Source: Sycobia sp. Sy_11
Lineage: Eukaryota; Arthropoda; Insecta; Hymenoptera; Epichrysomallidae
NCBI GenBank assembly: GCA_018907035.1
Contig: JACCIC010000094.1
Location: forward strand, 620,001 to 684,000
Reading direction: 5' to 3'
Length of the DNA stretch: 64,000 nucleotides
Part shown: positions 1-10,599 of the stretch, in pieces
Position numbering within the stretch: position 1 is the first letter of the stretch
How the letters are laid out: each line of letters opens with the position of its first letter
Position numbers and translations under genes: made by a program
The notes under the pieces: model-generated
Database searches by the model: none
What the model saw: the letters and a program-made list of their open reading frames with translations, nothing else
Told to the model about the DNA's origin: nothing

Positions 1-780
1 GCGAAAAGTAATGCCAATATTGATAAACCAAAAAAACAAAAACAAACAAAAAAAAAAAAGAAAAAACGAAAATAAAACGAAAAAATCACTTGCCGCCTAG
101 AAGCCGTATTTAGTCCCCCAGCGGCAAACTTTGGCCATCGATACCGCAATATAAAACCAATTAATTTTTCGTTAAAACGACCTTTTTGCCGTAACCTTTG
201 AACGATACTTCTTCTATCACACTCCGTGCTCGAGCGCCCCTCCCTTAATTAATAATTTCAAACTATAAAGAAAACTCGGGAGGAACTTTGCGCGGACCGG
301 GTGGAGCGTGGGGTCGCGGCGGTATTTCGTAAACACAGCCACGCCGAGCGTGCATTAAGGCGTAATATAGAGCTATAGAGGCAGCGACGACCCGAGATTC
401 CCGCGGCCCCCTTTCCAACGACCTTCAATACGCCCTATCTTCGTCTTTATTGTTTTTTTTTTTTTTTTTGTTCCTTCCCATATAGAGCCGAGTTCCCTCC
501 CACATAATGCACTATATAAGCTTATTTACTCCTTTCTAAACTGCGCGCCATACAGTCCTGCTATTACACTTTGTCGGGCTCTGAAGAGAGGGCGAGAGGG
601 TGAGGGGGTAGCCGTAAAAAGCCGATATTTCGAAAAGTCCCAGTCGTTACACCGCCTAGGCCACCCCCTCATATTCTGTCCCGTCATTCCAGAGCGTTAC
701 CCCGCCGGATGATTCGGCGATACGACCGAGGAGTCGCGCCTCCCCCCTCCTTGTCCCGCGAAATTTCTCCACCGCAATTT
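1..780. other. Noncoding, mixed composition
   Basis: No gene is supported here. The left part is A-rich. The middle contains an uninterrupted T tract at about 452-469. The last 200 bases are pyrimidine-rich and CpG-rich and lead into a (TA)n tract. A minus-strand open frame across 656-871 exists only because the TA tract reads as alternating Tyr and Ile. Confidence 0.7.
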
Positions 781-800
781 CAACCGTGGATCGCCCTGGT

Positions 801-802
<2 letters not shown>

Positions 803-846
<44 letters not shown>
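803..846. repeat. (TA)n microsatellite
   Basis: About 22 uninterrupted TA units. It is the first of at least nine long TA tracts in the window and pairs with a second one 90 bases downstream. Confidence 0.97.
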
Positions 847-849
<3 letters not shown>

Positions 850-929
850 AGCCTGAGAGAGCGGGGTACACTCGAGTAAACGCGCGTGGGCGATCGGGCT
901 TTAGGGATGGACATTATTTTTACTTTATG

Positions 930-933
<4 letters not shown>

Positions 934-988
<55 letters not shown>
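934..988. repeat. (TA)n microsatellite
   Basis: About 27 TA units. The short segment between this tract and the one at 803-846 is CpG-rich, unlike either tract. Confidence 0.97.
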
Positions 989-992
<4 letters not shown>

Positions 993-1051
993 GGAATTGC
1001 AAATTGAAATCGCTGCTCTGCTCTGTTGGTTTACGCGCCAGGGATACGCGG

Positions 1052-1082
<31 letters not shown>

Positions 1083-1086
1083 ACTC
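1052..1086. repeat. (TC)n microsatellite
   Basis: A TC tract with one TTT interruption and a CACTC end. It is a potential GAGA-factor-type site on the minus strand, which is an inference only. Confidence 0.95.
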
Positions 1087-1099
1087 TAAATACACATAT

Positions 1100-2560
1100 C
1101 CACCGAAGGAGAATTAATGTTACGGTCGCGCCGTTTTAAAATTGAGTCCGCGCCTTTGTTGCGGTAGGAGTAAATCGCTCGTGAATTGTCGACGTTTAGC
1201 GTATACGGCCCGGAATGCGGGGGGCAGACCGATTATTATTATTCTTAAAAGGATAATTTGCCGAGGGGACGGGACAAGTATATTTATACGTGTAAGAGTA
1301 CATTTGCAAGAGATTGCGGGATTTCGATTAAAATTTCAGGGGGAGGATCGAAGGGGAACTCGTTTTTACGGTTCACTACAATGATTATCATGACGGATAT
1401 CGAATTGTCTGACAATAATACTAAAATTTCGTTGTGTTCATTGTTATTATTTTTTGCGCTAGCGGTATTTTTCAATAAATAAGGAAAATGTAAAAAGAAA
1501 GCGAGTTTTTTGTTATCACGACGATAATAATAATAAAAATAATAATCAGACCACAAGAATACAGAAGTGAAAAAACAACTTACCGAAGATATTTATAATA
1601 TATGAAAGCAAGCAAACGTGTGTGTGTGTGTGTGTCTGTGCGTGTGTCCGAAAGACCGACAAGAGAGCTAAAAAATAAAAAAAGTTCCGATAAAGAAAAA
1701 TTTCAATCGCTATTCTTCTATTTAATAAAAACGTTAGTCAGATATAAATATTTGTCAATTCAGCTGGAGAACAGTCGTTAGAATTACAATTTTCCATTTT
1801 TCTGCGCGTTTCCGAAGTACTAAACCGAAAACGCGACGCGATAACGATTTTCCCGAATTTATGCAGATCGAATCGCTGTCGCTCGCGGCCGTCCGTCGCA
1901 TAGAGGAATAAACGTGATAAATTACCGTCGTTCCTCCTGTCACGATCGAATTGCAGATCTTGATCACCTAGTTGGACAATGCAACGAAAAAAATGTAATA
2001 AACAACGAGAGAAATCAATAGATGTATGAAATAGTCCGTAATTATAGTTCTTCCTTCAAACACCACGGACTTGCAATTGTAAAGGACTTTAAAAAATCCA
2101 TCGACACGAACGAGTGTCTTTACATTCTGCGATGTATATATCCATAAAATACCAACTGCTCGTAAGCTCAACTTGCAGATTCAAAATACGCATACGTTCG
2201 GTTAGCAAAGTGCGGAAAATCGCGCGATAAAGCCAAAACTAGTCGATCAGGCGTTCCGCCTCGTCGATAAAAATGAGTGGAACGTGCCCGCGAGTCGCCA
2301 ATGCGTTTTAACGCGTAGCGCGCGATCGCCGTCGAGAAAAATAATGCGGCCGCGACGTGCGATTGATAATGTTTACGCGTCCAGGCGATTCGACCGCACT
2401 CGAGATAAAGCGATGGGGTATTCGAACGCGAAATCGCCACTGGACGCAGGGGGCGGGGCGGGGGCATTAAGTAACGTCCCGCGAGCCATAAATGTTAAAT
2501 TTATACCTGTTCGATCGGCGCATAAGTTCGTATAAAATAAACGAGGGCCACGTTATTATT
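1100..2560. other. Noncoding, no gene seen
   Basis: Mixed sequence with a short interrupted (GT)n run at about 1617-1646. A CpG-rich patch runs from about 2160 to 2540. Open frames here are short, occur on both strands and have no recognisable domain. Confidence 0.65.
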
Positions 2561-3301
2561 ACAATTTTTCTACACAGTCGTATGGATTTATAGCGTACGG
2601 ACAATAAAGCATTTTTTTAATCCTATCAACGATCAAATAATTTTCTTCCTTTTTATCGGTCTTCTTCCGCGATAAATCGAAATGGGACGCGGAAGCGGCC
2701 GTAAGTAGATCGAGTCCATTCTGTCGGACTCGCCTCAAATCTGCCTTCTTTTTCGTCCATTCGCTTGGATCCTTTATTTTCATATTTTCATCCATACCTG
2801 TATTTTGTGCGTCAAGATCGATCGCTGCACGGAAAAGCTTAAGAGTGCCCCGGACACATAGGTATATATTTATATTATATATTCAAAAGCCCCTTGGAAT
2901 ATTTCAAAGTACGAGATTCTGTAGCTGAATAAAATCCGAAAGCGGGCGCATTATATTATACGGACTTTCCACGGAACGCTTGCCGGAATCGGCTTTTAAC
3001 GCAGGAAATATATTGAATTTCTTTCTTCCTTTATAGACCGCAAATCTATTTGACCGAGGAGGGGAAGAAGAATAAGAAGAAGAAGAAGCAGGAGGGGGAA
3101 GAAAAAACGCGCGGAGTGGCTTTAGTGTAAAAAAACGAATCTACGAAATTGATATGATTTTTCTCGCATGATCTTATTACTGAGTAATTTGATGGCGATC
3201 GTCGGAATTTTTGATATCGAAGAAAAGATAGTTGCTGTATCGATATAAATTACTTTGCCTCTTTCTTGTCGAATTACTATGGCATTATAACAAAACAGAA
3301 T

Positions 3302-3328
3302 GAGAGAGAGAGAGAGAAAGAGAGAGAG
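3302..3328. repeat. (GA)n microsatellite
   Basis: A GA tract with one AAAG interruption, in AT-rich surroundings. Confidence 0.93.
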
Positions 3329-3476
3329 CCGTCTGCATTTCTTTTGTATACTTGATATAAAAGAGTACAGTATTCAATTATATACCGTTTATCTAACATA
3401 GCAATTTATTATTTATCAGATAAACAATAAATAAAATTTATATATAAGATAATACAAATGATATCAATATAAAGAC

Positions 3477-3478
<2 letters not shown>

Positions 3479-3519
<41 letters not shown>
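3479..3519. repeat. (TA)n microsatellite
   Basis: About 20 uninterrupted TA units. Confidence 0.97.
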
Positions 3520-3521
<2 letters not shown>

Positions 3522-3936
3522 ACACATAGAATATAAATTCGTCATATTAATATCACTGGTAGTAAGGCAGTTAATAAGAACGGAATGGTCAGTAAATGAG
3601 AAATCGGTCGGGAATGAAAATACATATCTTCCTACGACGTTAACATAGTCGAGCTTATGAACACCAATATCGGCGAACTAATAAAAAGAAAATACACTGG
3701 CACGCGCGTCGATCTATTCGCTCGAGCCCCACATCTCATAAATTCGCTTTTCACTCCACTCGCATGGAACTGAAAATTAAATGTTTTGGGGACGAAACGG
3801 AATCAATAAAAATATACATTATAATAGAAAATAAGTCAGTCTGTAGGGGGTGCCATCCCATTTATCATGCGAATCTACTGAGCGATTCTAAATTGTACTT
3901 TAATCGGTCCTAGAGTCTTTATAAAATAAACTAATT

Positions 3937-4090
3937 CTAGTTATATAATGACGCGCAGACTGTCCTTGTTTAATCACCACCGTGGAATCTGAAATGAAAA
4001 ATACTAAACCCATCTGCACCGATGTCTATTTTCCATTTCAGATTCTAGGGGATTCGATTATAAACAAGGAAAATCTGACTGTCATACTAG
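3937..4090. repeat. Long imperfect inverted repeat (MITE-like or hairpin)
   Basis: Two arms of roughly 65-70 bases face each other around a loop of about 25 bases (near 4004-4026). The best-paired parts are TCCTTGTTTA at 3963-3972 against TAAACAAGGA at 4061-4070, and AATCTGAAATG at 3986-3996 against CATTTCAGATT at 4034-4044. ATGAC (3948-3952) and GTCAT (4081-4085) pair near the ends, and CTAG closes both sides (3937-3940 and 4087-4090). The length, AT-richness and central unpaired patches fit an old palindromic MITE. A hairpin RNA precursor is the alternative. No ORF lies inside. Confidence 0.75.
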
Positions 4091-4440
4091 CGTAGCATAT
4101 AATTGCATAAAGCCTGTAAAAATATTAATTAATCTACCAAGCTATGACAGATCACGAATTTATCGCAGATGCGAAAGGATTATTCCACAAGTGCGCGCCT
4201 TGAGCTTGAAAAGAGCACCTACTAGCTTCACTTTTATTGTGGAGAGAAACGAGTTCTTTATTTGCCCCCTCCCCTCCTCCCTGCCACCCATAAAAAAGAA
4301 GAGAATTCGATAAAGTAAGAATAAGTTGAAATGAAGAAGATAAACATAGATCTATCAATGTCTAAAATAATCCGAGTTCTCGTTTTACGAGACAAATGGT
4401 CGAAATGAAAAAATATATGGCATATTTCGCGCGCATTTTC
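4091..4440. other. AT-rich noncoding DNA
   Basis: No gene or strong structure seen. Open frames on the minus strand are short and without a recognisable domain. Confidence 0.6.
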
Positions 4441-6050
4441 TCCGCCCACACCCACTACCCACCCCTCTTCTTCGTTACCAATTTAATTTTCCCTTCGACG
4501 AGCCACCGCACGCCGCCGACCGGCCGCGTGACCGGAAATCTCCACCGGCGCGACGCGCCGAGCAGTGTCTGGTGCCCCCTCCCCTCCACCCGCCGCCCAG
4601 CACCCACCGTCACCGACGATTTATTAGCGCAGGGAGAGAAGAATTACTCCGAGCCGCGAGGGGAATGAGGAAGGGGGGAGGGAGTCATAAAACAATCACA
4701 ACGGATTAAAAGGAGGTCGCGCGGGGCTTCATTATTCCTCCCTCCCACCTCTCCGGTCGCCGTCCCCTTCTCCGTTGCCCGTTCTGCCGACCCAGTCGCT
4801 GCCCCGACCCCTCCGCCGCCTTGGTTCCGCGCGCATCTCGGCCAAGCCATTCCCCTCCTCCCCCCCGGTGCCCTCCCGACTAATCGGATGATCGCGCAAC
4901 TCTGGCAAACTCTTTTTCGTCCCGGCGCCTCGGCACCGCCCCTCGACCCGCGCGACCTTTGCCCTTGCCGTCGGGCTCCCGTCAAATTTCGGCCGTACGC
5001 AGTGCCGCCGCGGGCCGTTTATTGCTTTTGCCGCGCCCCGCCCCTTATCCCCGTCCCGTCCAATTAAAAGTACTTTAATTAACCGTATCCCGGAATTGCG
5101 TCTGCCGCTCGTTCTGCCGTCCTCGCACATTTTTTCCGTTCCGCTTTCTTTTTCTTCCGACCTTTTCTTTTTTTTTTTTTTTTTTGATTTTTCGCCCTTG
5201 CCCCGTCGAAATTTACAGGGGCCGCGCGCCCGCCACGAATGAACTTTTCCGCCGGATTCACGTCGGCGCGGCGGCGCGATTTTCGTTTTTTTCCGCGAGC
5301 AATATCGGGCGGCTGTAATTGTTTAAAGGTTAAATTGAAATACGCGTCGGTTGCCATACCGTCGCGTCAAAGGCAATTCCTACCGCGTGCCAACTCCGTC
5401 GTTTTACATTTATTTCCAATTCGTTACGATCTCGCTAGTTTTTTGTTTTTTGTTCTTTTTTTTTTTTGTTTTATTGATTTATTTATTCTACTTTTTTTGT
5501 TATCATTCCGCGCATAGGTCCCACGAACACTCGGTGGGAGGGGGAGGGGGGCGTTGTACCGTTTTGGTTACGAGAAACGCCGGGAATTCGTCCACCCGTT
5601 GTGGCAGTGGGATTTCCGCAAAAGTTCGACGAATCGGACGATTCGGAAAGTTGAAAGGGTCGAGGCGCGAATTAACGTCGCTGCCATCGATTCCCGCCCA
5701 ATTATTCTCGGTACGATTGCAAAAGCGGGGGTGTAAGAATTGCAATACCCACATAAGTATATTCGTCGACGACAAAACGTTTCTCGCGGTTAAGCGCGAA
5801 ATTTTGAAACGGCTAAAATTGGTGGAAATTAACTTTTACCGAATATCAGTTGAAAGCGACGGAAGGGATCGAGTTGCGATTGTTTTCGTTTCTGTCACTG
5901 TTCTTATCCGCGGAGGGCGCGACTACGATAAAAGAATGCAGGTGGAAAAAGCGAGGTTAATCCCATCGCGGAATTCTCCCCCGGACCCACCTTCACTCGT
6001 TACCGCGGAATCCGCTCAAAGCATCCGCGACCGGGGGCCGCTTTAAACAG
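4440..6050. other. CpG-rich block, no supported gene
   Basis: A GC- and CpG-rich stretch with many pyrimidine-rich runs and a T tract near 5169-5185. It is open in several frames on both strands (for example 4644-5130 minus and 5351-6046 plus). The translations are biased to Arg, Gly and Pro with no domain. It could be an unmethylated CpG-rich promoter or enhancer region, but nothing in the sequence places a transcript. Confidence 0.6.
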
Positions 6051-6560
6051 CTTTTCCTAGCTGGGGATTAGCATTTTTTACGAAAAATAAAAAAAAAATA
6101 AATAAACAAGCGAATAAACGAAAGGAAAACAATATCAAACGTGCATTGGGAAAATTCTTGGAATTGAAAAAAATTTATTTCCTCCCAATATCCGAATCAT
6201 CGAGCGCATCGCGCACTTTTACAATTTCATTTGTGTTTATTCGGTGCTCCGAATCGCTCACTGTTACCCCACCGTGCCCCTTTCTTTCACACATTTTTTT
6301 TTTACTACATTGTTTCTCTTTTAGAGGGCTCCCTTATTATCCGCCGTGCTATCTCACACTTCCTCCATTCCACCCCGCCCCCCTCCATTCTATGCCGCTT
6401 ACGGTGCTATATAGACGGTGCTCGCGCATCCGACGATTATTCCGCGGGAAACTAGGGTGGAATCGCACCGAACCGGAAGTAATCCGCTCGGAAGGCTTCC
6501 GCGGAGACGCGGCCCGCAGATGAAACCCGAGCGGAGCGCACATATAGTGCAAGCACGCGC
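6050..6560. other. Noncoding, pyrimidine-rich
   Basis: C/T-rich stretch with no gene seen. It runs into the TC tract that follows. Confidence 0.6.
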
Positions 6561-6563
6561 GAA

Positions 6564-6566
<3 letters not shown>

Positions 6567-6603
<37 letters not shown>
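6567..6603. repeat. (TC)n microsatellite
   Basis: About 18 TC units. A GA tract in the opposite sense lies about 140 bases downstream, so the two could pair as an inverted repeat. Confidence 0.96.
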
Positions 6604-6606
<3 letters not shown>

Positions 6607-6738
6607 GCACACGATGTATCTTCGAGCTTTCTGCGGGTGGGGCTTGAAATCGTCGGCTTCGCTCAGCGCCTCTCCGTACGCGATTTATTCGCGTTTATTT
6701 TCACGACGGGGCCGACTCGCTTTCCAACGTTCGCTCGA

Positions 6739-6766
6739 GGGAGGGAGAGAGAGAGAGAGAAAGAGA
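6739..6766. repeat. (GA)n microsatellite
   Basis: An interrupted GA tract followed by a G-rich run. It is complementary to the TC tract at 6567-6603. Confidence 0.92.
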
Positions 6767-6799
6767 GGGGGGAGAGATATACGCGATCAACGGCCACTC

Positions 6800-7690
6800 G
6801 TCAACTTTATTGAATTATAATTGTACTTGTACAGATTCACTGCATTACATTTATTTCGTAGCCACGTTTAACGGATATTTTTTTATTTTTTTTTTAATCG
6901 ACTTCTTTCTTTTACAAGACAGCTCAGGGATGGATTTTCATTATTCGTCCGATTACAAAATGTGTAATGATAAATCTTAAAAATCGCGAAGGATTTCTGA
7001 TAAAATTTTTATACGCGAAGAACGTATGGGTGGGGGCTCAAAACGTTCGCGTGGATATTTTAATAAATACAATTTCATCTCGAATGGAATTCCCGATAGC
7101 CGTGTATATTGGTTTTCATATATGGCTTTGATGAGCCATCGAGACAATCGTTGAAGACGTAGAGGGCGCGTCTATAAAACCGCGTTACTGTTATTATTAT
7201 TATTTCTTTTATTAGCGATTCGTAATAATTTATTGTAATGATAAAATGAGACTGGGAACGGGCATTATACTTTCATAGGTAACGTTTAAAGAACTGCACT
7301 TTACGATGAAAGAGATTATTTTTTTACATATGACGATATTACACAATGCACTCTTCAATATCATTAAAATTTGGTCGTTTTTCTTTATTCCATTATTAAA
7401 TTTTCGTGGCTCATACATAAATTCCCCCCGCCCACTTTTACCAAAAACCGACCCATGGATACTGACTCAAGAGTCAGAATAAAATTATTTACGACGAAGC
7501 TAATAAATCGTCGACTAGTTCGTATTTAATAGAATGGAAAAATTTTCCATAAAAGCTTCGGGACGAAATGCTGTTAGAATTTTTAACGACGTAATACCGC
7601 CTCGACTGCGTCAAAGTATCCTGTTTGCCGTAATCCTTACGGCGCGCGCGAATTTGCAACGATCGAGAGACTTCCATGCTCATTATACTT
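6800..7690. other. AT-rich noncoding DNA
   Basis: T-rich and A-rich runs with an interrupted (TTA)n near 7189-7205. No gene seen. Confidence 0.65.
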
Positions 7691-8290
7691 ACTAGCGCAA
7701 ATTATCAATTACGCCCGACGTGAAAAGACCTCGACCCGATTCCCCGAGCTGCGAGCCTCGCGAGAGAGCTCCTCATCCGCGAATCCGACCGGCAAAACCG
7801 CAGCGATCTCGATCGGCTCGAAATTAATCGCGACTTTCCCACCCACCCCAGTTATCAATACACCCCCGTCCGAGCGACATCTTTTCGGCGGCTCCCATCC
7901 GAAATGAATTATATTGACCGGCTTCTACCACCCCCCCCCACTCCCCTCCCTCCGCCGCCCCCCGCGACGTGGCCGAAATCGATCCCGATCAATCTTCCGC
8001 TGTCCCGCGCAACTACCGGGACTTCCATTTTTCGAAAAAATTCCATTGTCAAGCTTCAATTTGGCGCGGAGTTGAAGAGCGAGAGGGGAGATCTAGCTGC
8101 TCTGCGTGCGCGATCCGGCGCGGCCGCGCGCGAGGAACCCGCGAGAAACGGGGGCGGGGGTGCGACGTGTATGCGCGTGCGCGCGTGGATGCATGTGCCT
8201 GACCGGCCGCGGGCGTCTGTAGCTTGGTCGCGCGCAAAGTAGATTTAGAGAAGTGAGTTCGCCGGTCTTGCGAGCGGCGAAATCTATGTG
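7690..8290. other. CpG-rich block
   Basis: Dense CpG with C-rich runs near 7930-7965. It is open in several frames at once, so none is credited as coding. A promoter or enhancer role is possible but unproven. Confidence 0.6.
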
Positions 8291-8310
8291 TGTGTGTGTG
8301 TGTGTGTGCG
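8286..8310. repeat. (GT)n microsatellite
   Basis: About 11 GT units followed by a short GCGC run. Alternating purine-pyrimidine sequence of this kind can adopt Z-DNA. Confidence 0.95.
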
Positions 8311-8478
8311 CGCGCCTCTGTGTGTGCGTTGGCCAGATGCCAGGCGCCTGGCGCTTCATCCTTTTCTCGGTTATAATGCTCTTGCGGGGAGGATCTCGCG
8401 GGGTTAGAGGAATATATCTATACATATCCCAAAAAGTAGTCGAACAGCGTCGGACGACTCTCTACGGTGTACGTTGTA

Positions 8479-8505
8479 CTCTCTCTCTCTCTCTCTCTCT
8501 CTCTT
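8479..8505. repeat. (TC)n microsatellite
   Basis: About 13 TC units. It lies about 75 bases before the hairpin cluster at 8581-8925. Confidence 0.95.
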
Positions 8506-8580
8506 TATCTATTGCGTTCTCGCTTTCCGTATAGATATATATTATAAACGCGCACGTACACAAGTGTACCAAGTATGAGC

Positions 8581-8628
8581 GTAAGTCAGACTTATAGAGG
8601 CATAAGGTAAACGCAAATTAGACTTACA
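8581..8628. other. Nested short inverted repeats (hairpin)
   Basis: GTAAGTC at 8581-8587 pairs with GACTTAC at 8621-8627. Inside them CTTAT at 8591-8595 pairs with ATAAG at 8602-8606. This is the first of three adjacent potential stem-loops. Confidence 0.5.
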
Positions 8629-8778
8629 AGGAGGGAGGCGAGCTAAAGAGCATCAATCGTTGTGGAAAGCTCTCCTCCTTTGAAGTATTAGGATCGTAGA
8701 CATATAAAGGAGGGAATACGCTGGTAGTTCCGCGCCGTGATAAAGGTGTGTCTGTTCGTTTAATAAGTGCACTCCACC

Positions 8779-8881
8779 GTCCTTTTCTGTCGACGCGCCT
8801 GCGCAAATCAAACTCTATTGATCATTCAGAGCATACAGAACTTGATTTGCGCGCGCACGTCACTGGAAATGAAAAGGGACA
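8779..8881. other. Imperfect hairpin, about 103 nt
   Basis: The core is GCGCAAATCAA at 8801-8811 pairing perfectly with TTGATTTGCGC at 8842-8852. Pairing extends outward through the CGACGCGC / GCGCACGTC region to GTCCTTTTC (8779-8787) against GAAAAGGGAC (8871-8880), with one six-base bulge. The loop is about 30 bases. The size is in the range of a pri-miRNA or other structured RNA, but no known microRNA seed was recognised. Confidence 0.6.
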
Positions 8882-8895
8882 GTTCAAAAGCGTTC

Positions 8896-8925
8896 TGCTC
8901 TAAACGCAGAGACAGTTTAAGAGCA
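8896..8925. other. Short hairpin next to the larger one
   Basis: TGCTCTAAAC at 8896-8905 pairs with GTTTAAGAGCA at 8915-8925 with one bulged base and a nine-base loop. It lies 15 bases after the 103-nt hairpin. Confidence 0.55.
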
Positions 8926-8929
8926 ATCT

Positions 8930-9740
8930 ACTCTATCTCTATGATTGACATTAGCTGAACTATATTATACGGCCTCTGATGGCAATAATTGAAAGTGGTA
9001 TGTTTACCGCTGTGATATCTGCCACCCGGGTGAAATATTTACGGCAAATAACGCAAGAACTTTCTGTATTAATTTCGATTTTCAATAATTTATAACGCGT
9101 TAGTTTTGGAAAGAAGAATGTTTTTTAAAATTTGTAACGGACGATGCTTTACAGGATCAAGTATCGTTGTTTTCTTTATCAAAATTCATTTGGACAAAGG
9201 ATGTTTATTAACAACAGACGAATGCGGGAGCCCCTCTTGCGAATGCGGAAAAAAAGCGGGAGATATACAGTCTGTTTACTGTTACATTACCAAATGGAAG
9301 TTTAGAATTCCACAGAAATCGACGAACAATGATTTATTTAGAATTTCATAAGTCTAAACTAAACTCTATTTATTTAGTTGATGATTTATACATTTTCGTA
9401 ATTTTTAATATTACATCCGGTGAAAGCAACATTTAACAAGGAAACAATAATTTTTTTTTTTTTAATTGTTTAAACATTTCTAAGAAGTAGTGCGAGAGCG
9501 AAGGAACGTTTGACGAAGAACAAATACGTTAGTGAACGCACTATGGAAGCAGAACATTTGGAACTTCGTGTTTTTGCCTCGAGCCCCGAGATTAATGTCC
9601 CATAAATTTTTAGAAACCTTTGACGTTTCCCAATGAAACGCCTCAAGATCCCAGACAAGATTCGACGCCGCTAACTTATTCACCAAACAGCCATTCTCCG
9701 GCTAATAAAACATCGCCAAGTATGTTCGACTTGGCAAAAT
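8930..9740. other. Noncoding, no gene seen
   Basis: AT-leaning sequence. A plus-strand open frame at about 9106-9351 contains a Cys-containing stretch (Asp-Glu-Cys-Gly-Ser, Cys-Glu-Cys-Gly-Lys). It begins with a TTG rather than an ATG and no domain is recognisable, so it is not called. Confidence 0.6.
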
Positions 9741-10290
9741 CACAAATTCTATATTTACGCTCGCGGCCGTTTTGCGTCGCGAATTAACGAGTTGATCGTC
9801 CGACCTGAACCATCCATCGGTCGTACTTGCCCTCGCGACGTAGCGACCGCTAATCCCAAAATGGACGAGCTTAAAAAAAAAAAAAAAAAAACAAACATTG
9901 ATTAAACCTGGAGTACGCGTTATCGTCCGTTGCCGCGCTCGCGTGAGTGCAGGATAATTCGCTGTCGCGGCCGGGGAATCCGGAAGGGCATTAAGTACTA
10001 CGCGAATTCGAGCATTCTAACGGATCTTCCGAAGGTTTTTGAAAACGTCGGGGATTTTTAATTAAGAGTACGGCAAGTAAGTTCTTATGGGCATCGCGTA
10101 CTTTTAATCTCCGTCTCGTCGATTATCGCTTATTTCTAAGCTCGAATTGATAATATCGTATTAAGCCCGCGGACCGACGTGGCGCATACGCCAGTAACGG
10201 CACGAAAGCCCGCCTCTATAGGGCGTTTGATCGATCGTACGGGCGAAGTGTCGATTATCGGCCGCGCGAATATATTAACTTTCTCGGCAG
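9740..10290. promoter_or_regulatory. Candidate cis-regulatory block
   Basis: Mixed GC, non-repetitive sequence with little open frame and several homeodomain-like cores. Examples are CTAATCCC at 9850-9857 (Orthodenticle/Bicoid-type TAATCC), TTAATTAA near 10060 and TTTTAATC near 10104. It is broken by an A tract at about 9871-9890. The texture resembles conserved noncoding DNA, but conservation cannot be tested here. Confidence 0.3.
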
Positions 10291-10296
10291 GGAAAT

Positions 10297-10354
<58 letters not shown>
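10297..10354. repeat. (GA)n microsatellite
   Basis: A long GA tract, nearly uninterrupted over its last 50 bases. Confidence 0.97.
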
Positions 10355-10357
<3 letters not shown>

Positions 10358-10483
10358 CAGCCCGTGTTAAAAGTTCGCGAAAATTCGCAGGGAAGTTGTT
10401 GCTCCAAAGAGTATATGGGAAAGAACTTCTTTGCGACGAACAAAAAAAAGCAAAAAGCTCGAAAATTATCCGACCGTTTTCAT

Positions 10484-10485
<2 letters not shown>

Positions 10486-10526
<41 letters not shown>

Positions 10527-10539
10527 AAGAGAGAGAGAG
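10486..10539. repeat. (GA)n microsatellite
   Basis: A second GA tract in the same orientation, about 130 bases after the first, with GCGAGAAA interruptions. Confidence 0.95.
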
Positions 10540-10581
10540 GGGGGTGAAAATTGCGCGAAAGTCGAAGTTTCATAACACGCC

Positions 10582-10589
10582 TGACGTCA
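10582..10589. promoter_or_regulatory. Full CRE palindrome TGACGTCA
   Basis: A perfect cAMP-response-element half-site pair (CREB/ATF class), 43 bases after a GA tract. An isolated 8-mer can occur by chance. Confidence 0.3.
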
Positions 10590-10599
10590 TACGTATTTT

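Larger units (their letters stand above)
2560..3936. other. AT-rich noncoding DNA
   Basis: Low-complexity AT-rich sequence. It includes an interrupted GA tract at 3302-3328 and a purine-rich stretch near 3060-3110. No plausible exon was seen. Confidence 0.7.

Noticed and set aside
656..1007. Open frames reading alternating Tyr and Ile, here and at 11576-11791, 21139-21473, 29757-30396, 51140-51418 and 62867-63728
   Set aside because: They are translations of TA microsatellites, with no coding signal outside the repeat.
5351..6046. 231-codon plus-strand frame
   Set aside because: Begins in a T-rich Phe run and continues through CpG-rich DNA. No recognisable domain, and another frame and the other strand are also open.
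6349..6820. Open frames reading Ser-Leu or Arg-Glu runs, here and at most GA/TC tracts
   Set aside because: They follow from GA/TC repeats lacking stop codons; both strands are open at once.
9106..9351. Cys-containing 81-codon plus frame
   Set aside because: Starts with TTG, no cysteine pattern of a known domain, no splice context.
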